The notes under the pieces were generated by a model, which was not told the DNA's origin, did no database searches, and saw only the letters and a list, made by a program, of their open reading frames with translations. DNA of 42,001 nt from assembly GCA_030141605.1 (NCBI GenBank), contig JAQGDQ010001415.1, positions 1 to 42,001 of the forward strand. Direction: 5' to 3'. This document shows, piece by piece, positions 21,896-30,900 of the stretch (position 1 is the stretch's first letter; the number at the start of each line of letters is the position of its first letter). The stretch is from Tubiluchus corallicola (Eukaryota; Priapulida; Priapulimorpha; Priapulimorphida; Tubiluchidae). The translations under genes were made by a program, and so were the position numbers.

Positions 21896-23257
21896 TTTAT
21901 TACGTTGTTTAGTATGTTTAGTGAATTAGTGCACTATTATAGAGATGTTTGGGTAAATCCTTATATTGACTGTTTTTTATTATTTTTGTCTATTTTGTTT
22001 CATGCATGCAAACTAGTTTTACTTGACTACTTACCCCCCCTAAGAAAAAAAAAAATTAGTATATGATCTATGCTGCCTTTTGTCACCAAGCCACCGTGAC
22101 TCCTAAGTGTACTTCTTATTAGCTACTGCTGCATCCCTTTCACCAGTAGCACGGCTTGTCATTTTAGTCTTAAAAAACCTTAAGTTAGTAATTGTAATTA
22201 ATTTAACTGGTTCTATGAATTTGTAATAGTACTAATAGAATTGATTATACCTCAACTACTCTGATACTTTCCCTATCTCAAATTTGCCATGTTATACTTT
22301 TATGCGGTTAATAGGAAATTATTTCCAGTTTCTGTCTTTTAAAAAAGATCAGTTATATAAGACGAAGTTTCAGCTGTTATGCTGTTAGCTTCCCATTAAC
22401 GCCATCTTGATTTTTCAAATTCCACTTTTATTTTCAACTGTTCTCTAACAGAAGTTTGCACTTCCCAGACGTAATTATTTTTCACGCTATTTTTTTTCAC
22501 AAACACTCATATACACAATTTGAAAGTATTTAGTGGTATTTTAAATTCCTAAATCTCCGGATCACAAAAAACACGTCTTCACGATTTCCGCGCCAAACTT
22601 TGCTACGCTTACTTTTAACAAAAACGCAGACAAAAAGCTATTATTATACAAAAATTTTATAATAATATTTGGGCCTTATCTGTACTGAACATTCAGCGAC
22701 AAATCGCTATGAAGCTAACTGTCCCATATAATATTATAACAGGCAATATGGGCTATCTTGATTTGATAAAACTTTGCGAAGATTGCCTATGTTACAGCGG
22801 CATTTGGTCAACAACTGTTAGCTGCAGATAGGAGTGGCTCGAACTCTAATAAATGTTTAAACCCGGCGAATGTGCTTTGCCTAAAATACAGTCTAAATCT
22901 GTCACATCCTGCTTTCTAAATAATGCATAGAATTTTTAATATTGATAAAGTAAACAAGGAAGAGTGGAGAGGTTTATAAGCTATGTACGCTTAACCTCTA
23001 TCCTTCGACGGTAACGGTACCGGTAACATAGATAGCTGAGAAAACCTCCAACTTTTCTCGAATCAGCGAATATGAGATGCTTCGACTTGTTCAACGAAAG
23101 TTTGGAGTTGATCCAGTAAAGGAAAACTTTCAACTCGTAGAGCTTCCATCTCTGTCTGTTATTACTTGTCTCTGTTAATTCTTTGTAATGCTTCTTTAGC
23201 TCAGAGTTGTAAGTTTGTCCTTAAAGAACTTTGTATTTTTTCTACAGCTGCTGTATG

Positions 23258-23396
23258 TTTTACTGTTACTGAAAAGAGTTTAGAAAATTCATAAAATAAA
23301 CTCATTAGAAACTGTAGTATCACTTGCTTTACTGTTACTGAAAAGAGTTTAGAAAATTCATAAAATAAACTCATAAGTGCTTCATCAGCTGACGTT
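23258..23396 (+). repeat. 70 bp tandem duplication inside repeat C
   Basis: TTTACTGTTACTGAAAAGAG and the following bases occur twice with a period of 70 bp. The copy at 36,409-36,455 has one unit. Confidence 0.9.
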
Positions 23397-23432
23397 ATGT
23401 ACCGTTATGTACCGCCTTGCCCTGCATTGTAA

Positions 23433-24022
23433 TGTAACGCGGCTAGGGGTTCACGTAACAGAATGGCTTGGGTTCATCTGACTGTTAAGCCTAAGGCACA
23501 CTTCAGCACATTAGTTCTTGAAGTTTATAACAGGAAAACTGACATTGGAGAAATGTTGGCTTTGATAGACAATTTTGAATTATTTATTTAATTGCTTTAC
23601 TATGGTTCAGGGCTTATAATTAGCAGCTCTTGAGATTAGCAGAGTTTGTCAGCAACTCTTGTGTTAGCAGAGTTTGTTAGCAACTCTTGTGGTAGCAGAG
23701 TTTGTTATCAGGCCTTGTGGTAGCAGACCTTGTCAGCAGCGAATGTCTCTTCCTCTGGATCTGTCCTCCTTAAATACTACTCTGACATGACCCGCCTACA
23801 CACTGCTGATTGGTTATTTCTTGTTAACACGGGCGGATCACGTGCATAGATCTTAATAGGCAATATACTGAATCACGCGCTCAGATTTGCAGGCTCTTGA
23901 TTGATTGTTGGCGTAGTTGTTTTCACATCCGGGTCCTTACATCGCCGGTAAAGTATAGTGTAATTATTGTCAATTAGTTTAATTTAATGTTTTTATTATA
24001 GGCACCGCATACCTATGCCACA
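23433..24022. mobile_element. Solo LTR, 590 bp
   Basis: The sequence begins TGTAACGCGGCTAGG and ends CCTATGCCACA, so its termini are TGT...ACA. It is flanked by the 4 bp direct repeat GTAA (23,429-23,432 and 24,023-24,026), and the paralogous repeat has a single GTAA at 36,511-36,514 with no insert. Size, TG/CA ends and a 4 bp target duplication fit a Gypsy or BEL type LTR. No internal coding region remains. It contains about four imperfect 28 bp units (AGCAGAGTTTGT-AGCAACTC) at 23,637-23,742. Confidence 0.75.
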
Positions 24023-24370
24023 GTAACACAACACTGTGTGTACTATCTCGTTGCACACTAAACCGCCATGTACTGCAGAACGATATTTTGCCTCACTACA
24101 TATCACTCTGCCATGTACTGCAGAGAGGTATACTGCGCATTACATACCACTTTGCTATGTAGCTCACAGTGTGCATATGCAAAGGTAAGACAATCGTTCA
24201 ACCTCGCAACAAGTAAACAAACAAAACAATGTAATCACTCGATTGTTGTGTTACCTAGTAGCTGCAATAGACAGATTTTTTTTCCACATTTTAACTTTCG
24301 TCCGAAAGTCCTCAGCGTTTTGCTGTCATGGCAGTTTTCAGTTTTGGCGAATCGACTATAGAGTCCACCT

Positions 24371-24730
24371 ACTTAAAAAATTTTTGTCCGCATAAATGTA
24401 CACTACAGCTCCACCCACATAAATACGCATACTACAAAAAGAACTTAGCAAATCAACAAGAGATGTGAGCACCTGCTCGACATCCCCGCCTACTGCCTCG
24501 GCTTGCACCATATGTGTTAGTGCCTTTCTGTGTAGTGCAGCACCATGACAGACCTCTACGCCATGTAACATCTGCCCTGCTGTTTGCAGTACACAGTGCA
24601 GTAGCACGTTGCGATATGGTACAAGGCGCGACATTCGCCAAAATGTCAAGCAAGCACTAGTGTTCCACTTACAGTTTTTGTTAAATAATATTCTTTTGTG
24701 TAACTGCTAATATAATAAAATTTGACATTT
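24371..24730. mobile_element. Unclassified insert of about 360 bp in repeat C
   Basis: The paralogous copy runs directly from GAGTCCCCACCT to TTCGTTATCATGTAC (36,850-36,870), while here about 360 bp separate GAGTCCACCT from ATTTCATTATCATG. The insert is richer in GC than its surroundings and has a 97-codon minus-strand open frame of no recognised family. No clear target duplication or inverted repeat could be defined. Confidence 0.4.
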
Positions 24731-24842
24731 CATTATCATGTACTACTGCTGCTATTGCGAAAACAATAAGTTTTATAATTTTAACTCAAGTTGTCCATTT
24801 TTCTTTTAACATTGTTTAATAATAAACCTAATGACAAACAAC

Positions 24843-26506
24843 AATTTAAACTTGGCATAAACAAAAATAGATAGATAGGTGGTAGACAAACATAATCTTT
24901 ATTTACAAATAAAGTGTATTACACCACGCACTCGACAAGTGTGAAAACAATAACATGTTAATTCTAATGTAAACTATGGATATCAGGATTATTTTACTTA
25001 ACAGCATCATTGAAGTAAATTAATGTTTAAAATAATGAAAGAGAAATCTGATGTTAAAAACAAGTCGATGTTAAGAAGTGTAAAATAGTAAAATACAGCA
25101 TGTAGAATGTTACACACGCACAAAAAACAAACAGACACACTTTGCTGCAAAAATAACATTAAAATGTAAATAAAAACATAATAAAAAGGCATGAGTTAAA
25201 AGTAGAAAAATATTAAGCTGCAAGTACTTCAAATGTTTCGATAGTCAAATAATAATCACACTTTGCTTCTTTCTGCCCAGACTATAATAAATTATATTTA
25301 ACAATACAGAATTACCTTTTACTACAATAGTATTACAACATACATAATAGTAAGTTTTCGTATACATATATAAGGCAATATATTAATTTATCTATGAAAC
25401 CTAAAAATATGCGGCTGTAAATATTGTAAACAATGACATAAATATAAAACATCACAAAACTATCTTCTTGCGTCTAATAACTTAATTTGAAATACTAATT
25501 GCTCTTATCAAATATACAGCAGTCTACTAAATAACAAAAAAGATATCGCATATCACAAAATCAATAGTTTCAATTATGTTCATATTCATCAACAGACAAG
25601 TACTAGTAGATATATTATCACCATTACACAGATTTTTGTAGTACCTTCTGAGGTAGTTATAATTATCTGTCAGACCTAAAAATTTTAACCCCCATTTCTG
25701 CAGTTTAGTTAACAACATTCTTACTCCAAAACGCAGACCTGTCAACTCTCATTACACATGTGTCACACGCATTTGAAATCTTTCATACACATCAAATGTT
25801 CAATTCTCACTCATTCCACAGCTTCACTCGCAAGTTAACAAATTAAACTGACTTCTTTTGCCACCAGTAGAAACCCACACAATTACTAATGACAACATAA
25901 ATAAACCACTTCCTTTGCCACCAGTAGAAACCCAAACACAATTACTAAGCACAACACAAATAGAAGAACTATTCTCAATAATACAGTAACATCAATGCAT
26001 CCGACGATTTATATAGTAAATGAACCTTATAAATTTTTGTTAAGTGTGCAGTGTACACATTACAAAAATCTTTGGCTTTAATTGGCAGTGACTTGTGTGC
26101 CTGAATGGCGGGTTTACGTGTAAATTTTTGTCGTGCATGGAACGGTGAAAACAATTGTAAATGTAACGTATGATTTAATGGTAAACATGTCACATTAATA
26201 AATATTTTTTCACTGGGACTCATTCACTCTATATATAGTAGTAAAGGGTATCAAAATTGAAGATTAAACATTTCTGAGTGCTACTGAGCTTTCTTTCTAA
26301 TGTATACAAAAGAATGTATTTATGCATACGTAAAGTATTGTGAACTGCAACAACAGGATAAGAAAGCTCAGTAATATCCAAAAATCATCTTAATTTTTTT
26401 TAAATTTTTTGCCTTAATTTTTTATTTCAATTTTGATGCTCAAAAATGCAAACATTTCTGGGGCATTAATTTTCCCCCTAGGGAAAAGTTTTCTACATTT
26501 TGCATT
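24843..26506. other. AT-rich interval without a supported gene
   Basis: No exon or domain could be supported. Two local structures are present: a direct repeat of about 57 bp at 25,851-25,966 (CTTTGCCACCAGTAGAAACC in each unit) and a 14 bp perfect inverted repeat, TACTGAGCTTTCTT at 26,282-26,295 and its complement at 26,360-26,373. Confidence 0.4.
25851..25966. repeat. Direct repeat, two units of about 57 bp
   Basis: Each unit contains TTTGCCACCAGTAGAAACCC followed by CACAATTACTAA, with scattered differences. Confidence 0.85.
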
Positions 26507-26632
26507 CAGAGAGAGAGAGAGGGGGGAGAGATGGAGAGAGAGACAGAAGAAGGGAAAGAGAGAAAGAGAGAGAGAGGGGAGAGATGGAGAGAAAGAGACA
26601 GAAGGAGGGAGAGAGAGAGAGAGAGAGAGACA
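26507..26632. repeat. (GA)n-rich microsatellite
   Basis: About 125 bp of GA dinucleotides with GGG and ATGGAGA interruptions. Open frames through it encode only Arg/Glu runs and are not genes. Confidence 0.95.
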
Positions 26633-27208
26633 GTAGAAAATCTTTGTCAGTACATTTTACACATAAATCCTTTTATTAGTGACTATGAAGTCACCAATTT
26701 ATACGCACTGTTCCTACATATGTACAGTTCAGGGCCATACTGGGATAGCCAGGCTCTAAAGTTAAGGGAGGAAGAACTTGAAAAAGGCACGGTGACACAT
26801 ACCAAACAATTTTAACGCATTGATTACACACTTTAATTTTGTGGTTTAAAATAAAACACAAAGAAGAAACAGTTTTAAACGAAGTACATAAATAAACTAA
26901 CAACTGCAGAAAATTCTTCCTAGGCTGTGCAATAAAAAAAATAAAACATTCGACTTTTATTGCACTAGTGAAAAAGAGAGTTTAAAAAGTTGTTGAAAAG
27001 GTGTCACTTTTGAAAAAATGTGCTTGGAGGAGTGGTTGCTTCACTTGCTTCCCCTATTGAGAAACTGGTAAAGTTAAAGTTGCTATGGAGATTAGACATT
27101 TACTGAAGAGGAACACTATATGCAACGACACTAGCCATTCGTTCGGATTGAGGTGGGTTATTATGCCTTCAATGAGTCACAAAAAATAATTTTAAGTGAA
27201 GGTCTGTA
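26633..27208. other. Interval with nothing recognised
   Basis: No exon, transposon terminus or RNA gene could be supported. It lies downstream of the arrestin-like gene's 3' end. Confidence 0.35.
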
Positions 27209-27216
27209 ATCATATC

Positions 27217-27588
27217 CAGGGCCTATTTCAGGGGGAGGGGGAAGTGGGGATACTTCCCCGGGGCCTCACCCTCCAGGGGGCCTCGCGCGACGGTAACATT
27301 TTTTTGGTTTATGCGAACATACTGCCTCCTCTCTCCCTCTCTTGCCGCACGCGCGCTGTTTGCAAGTATTGACAAGTATTAAGGACTGGTCTTGAGAATA
27401 AAGCAGTTTTTCTTCCAATTGTTCTTTCCTTTAACAACTGTATAACTCCATATTTTCTCTTCGAAAATGCTTCCCCGGCATTCTAGCAGTTCAAAAATCT
27501 TCTGGGCGCCAACCATGCCCCCCCGGCGCTTTTCCCCCCCTCCGAGGGGGCCTCACACACCCCACTTCCCCGGGCCTCGCTTAGGCTG
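27217..27588. mobile_element. hAT-like MITE with a perfect 8 bp target duplication
   Basis: ATCATATC occurs immediately before (27,209-27,216) and after (27,589-27,596) a 372 bp GC-rich insert that starts CAGGGCC and ends AGGCTG. The ends are imperfect inverted repeats, with GGGGAAGTGGGG about 25 bp inside each end. CAG...CTG termini and 8 bp duplications are the signature of hAT transposons. There is no transposase. Confidence 0.75.
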
Positions 27589-27632
27589 ATCATATCACCA
27601 TACAAATGTCCCGTAATACAGGATTCACCATA

Positions 27633-27638
27633 TTTATT
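27633..27638 (-). terminator. Candidate polyadenylation signal of the alpha-arrestin gene
   Basis: AATAAA on the minus strand, about 300 bp past the stop codon at 27,934 and just before the hAT-like insert. No other AATAAA lies between it and the stop. Confidence 0.4.
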
Positions 27639-27933
27639 ACACGGATTCACTGTGTTACTAATGTATTCACCGTAAAGGCAGGTGACTTGAACACCTCCGA
27701 CCAATCTGCTCAGAACAATGCCAGGGAAACTACGCATGCGGAAACGAAGGTGGCAGCACCTTCCAATGAGATATAAGCAAAGTTAGGCAATGATGCATGG
27801 ACAGCAGTTACACTACAGAATTATTAAAGTTTCAGCAAAATCACAATCCCTCCCAGCGAGGAGTAGACATTAGTTTGCATTGTTAAAATCACAAGTGAGC
27901 ATCACACGTGAAAAGTTATCGAAGTTATCACGA

Positions 27934-30900
27934 TTACTGAGCGTAATATGGGTAGACCGGCGCATAGTTGAGATTCCCCATTGTGTAGTCATTGTCATCG
28001 TCACCTTTTATATTCACAGGTCCAGAGAACAATTGTGAGTACTGTGGAGGAGCTGCAAAAATGAAAGAATTTCCGTTAGTAAAGAAAAATTCATGTTTTA
28101 AATTTTTCAAACTTAAAAGAATAGATCTACAGCAACATATTAAGCTAACTTACTCCTAATGAAATGGGCCTAGTTATTTTTAGTATTTTACAATGTAATA
28201 AACACTAAACAGAACGGAGTTGAAGGGCCTGCTCTTAAGCCAGCTCGATGCAAGTCTAACATAAACACGATTTGTTGAAGGGGTAGTTTGCTTCAGAAGG
28301 CATTCCCACAGTAACTACAGAATTGCTCGGCGGCCATCTTGACTGTTTCCGATGAACTAGTGACATCTAAAAACATGCTGAGCTTTCCTCTCAAAATTCG
28401 GAACACATGTGAATATGTTAGCCATATTTGACGCCTAGCCTCTGGAATAGAACTTTTTTTGTATTCTTGATGTCAATCTTAAATAAAAATAAGATTATTC
28501 AAACAGCCTTAGAAATAACTATTGTTTAAAGGAAAACTGGATAATTGTTTAGACTCAATCTCATTTGAATATACTGTCTAAAATATACGTTTTCTTGCCT
28601 AAAAAGTTCGCAACTGTTTCTTATATTTGAATAATTAGCATGGAAAGCTAGTTAACGGAAACCGAACACAGATATTGCTTACGTCAAAAACTAGCCACAA
28701 TTTGTGCAATGGCTGGTGTTTTCACTTGAGCGTCAAGCACGTTTAAACGCATGATGTCACGAAAATGGGCTTTACATCATATGACGTTAGACACTAACAC
28801 TGCAGTTCATGATCACGGTTATTACGGTACCACCTTCTATTTGTCAGCCACGCGCATGTGACAAAAAGGCGCCACTGCCAATCTTAGTAGATTCACAGAG
28901 CCGCGTGTAGCTTTGAAAGTTTAACAAAATTTGAGTATCCGAGGTAATTATTATTTAATCTAAGCTTTGATTTAAAAAAAGCTATTCTAGTTTTCAATAT
29001 TTTAGAACATTCTTTATTCTGAACTAATGTTTACACAATCATCCGGTTTTCTTTTAGCTTTCCTGCATAAATGAATAACTGCAACGATCTTATAAATGTG
29101 AGCAATAAGCAGTGATATGTACCAAATACAATACAATAGCGATATTGCTAGAATAATATAATATCTGTGCGATAATGATAAAAACAAATTTTGCAAATTG
29201 ATACAACAATCAGTAATTATCGACACAATAACTATTGATACATATCGTTATCATTAACATCACTACCTGAGAATGCAGATTCATTGTTTTTGTATAGGTC
29301 GTTGACTGAGCATTTTAAATTGACTAACCAACCATCATCACAGTACAAGTAATTGCTTTTGAATAATTAAAACTTCTACACTTACGAGCATCCGGGTAAT
29401 TCTCAAAACCAGGTGGTAACGGTGCAGTCGGTTCAGTTCCCATTCCGCTTGCTTGAAATCCCATTGCTTGAGCTTGTTGCGGTGGAAATGCGGAGTTCGG
29501 TTGAGTTTGGTTTCTGTCTTCTTGAAATCCCATTGGCTGTGGTGGAAACGAGGAGGTGAAACAAGAGAACGCCTCTCGGAGGGGAATCGTACCAATCACA
29601 ATCGGAATTTTTACCGTGAGATCTAAGGCCGGACCAGAAGGACTAACATCCACCTGTAAATGAGAGTTTTTTCCTGTTTTACCTGTTAGCATAAGCAATC
29701 GTACTACCTTGTACTTCTAACAATTTGATCAAACTTAAAATTGGAACAGAATGTTACAAGCAATGCCCGTTGTAATAAGCCCTTTCACAGTTCCAGCGAT
29801 TGATTGTGAAAAGGTCAAAGGTTAAGTGTACCAGACATTTGGCATTATAACAAGACTGACCTAGGCTCCGCAAAAAATTTTGCGTATAAATACACTTACA
29901 ATCAATAATACGCAAACATGCTACATAGTCCTTATTTATAGCGCAAAGCAAGCTGCAGCTTTTACTGGATTAAAGTTATAGACAGAGTATAATGGATGAC
30001 GTCTAATTAACTCGTCGGCACTCTTCTCGGTGGACGTGTACTAAAATATAGCCCACATCATCGTGTAGCTCTGTTCTTCCTCTTTCTAAAGAGCTATATA
30101 TCTCCTTCCGAGAGTCCCACCAGGCGCCGCTATAACGTTTTTTCCACATGCTGTTTGATAAAAATTTCGAAAAAATCAGGAGTTGGGTCCAGGAAAACAC
30201 CCGTTGCGGGACGCCGTGGCCCTGTCGCAAATTCTAAATATGCCTACTACACCCACCGCTGAACGGGCTATATATCCATAGCCAGCACCGCACCTGCCCA
30301 TTCCCGTTCTCCAGAAATAAGAGGTATAAGTTTTGCAAACAACGGCCATTTTTGGAGGGTTTTTGTCCCCCGTTCGTCCATACATTTACAATACGAAACA
30401 CTGATATTTGTGGCAAGATTGGAACCTAACTCATTATCAAAGACAACCCTCTAAGATGAGCCACTAAATGGCCGCAGGTGTTTTAGTCATGTTCGGATGG
30501 TATATATCATCCAGGAACAAGATAAACAGCCAAAATCGGTACTGCGAAAGAAAGTGTCTACCACGAGATTTGAACCCATCTAGTCACCAATCACGCACTA
30601 ACCAGAGTCACCAATCAGCGAGTCAATTCATTTCAAAGTTAGTACTGTATGTCAATTCATTTCAAAGTTAGTACTATATAACAAGCAAAGTTTAATGCTT
30701 TTAGTAGTAATTACACAAAGTACAGTAGGCACTACTTAATAGACTTACTTTGCGATGGAAATGTTTTAATCTAATTAACCGACTAATTCAATTAAGGGTG
30801 TAGCATATTATTACTATAAGACATTAATCACTCATCACCTTATTATGCATTGCAAAAGCTTTAAATGAATTATAGAAATGAATTAATGTCAAAATTTCCA

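Larger units (their letters stand above)
17121..22737 (-). mobile_element. Nearly full-length non-LTR retrotransposon with PHD/CCCH ORF1
   Basis: The borders come from the empty site in the repeat copy at 35,782-35,786: a 5 bp target duplication AACAG lies at 17,116-17,120 and 22,738-22,742. Read on the minus strand, the 5,617 bp element has a 5'UTR of about 840 bp, ORF1 (21,895-20,582), an ORF2 overlapping it by 10 bp (20,591-17,814), a frameshifted ORF2 C-terminus (17,817-17,212), and a short 3'UTR with a hairpin GCACC/GGTGC at 17,166-17,182. The tail is a hexanucleotide CAATCG repeat (17,121-17,136) instead of poly(A). Clade not assigned. One frameshift in 5.6 kb indicates a recent insertion. 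Confidence 0.9.
22743..24842 (+). repeat. Interspersed repeat C, copy 1, right part (with two further insertions)
   Basis: Matches 35,787-36,972 from GCAATATGGGCTATCT to ATGACAAACAACAA. Relative to that copy it lacks about 200 bp around 22,850 (including the RT-like LDWCSKLL segment), carries a 70 bp tandem duplication at 23,258-23,396, a solo LTR at 23,433-24,022 and an insert of about 360 bp at 24,371-24,730. Confidence 0.85.

Noticed and set aside
18331-22066. Plus-strand open frames across the retrotransposon
   Set aside because: They are hydrophobic antisense shadows of ORF1 and ORF2, whose minus-strand frames carry clear domains.
26433-26815. Arg/Glu-rich open frames near 26,500
   Set aside because: They are translations of the GA microsatellite.
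29014-29226. Hydrophobic 70-codon open frame in intron 7
   Set aside because: No splice sites, domain or paralogue; consistent with AT-rich chance.
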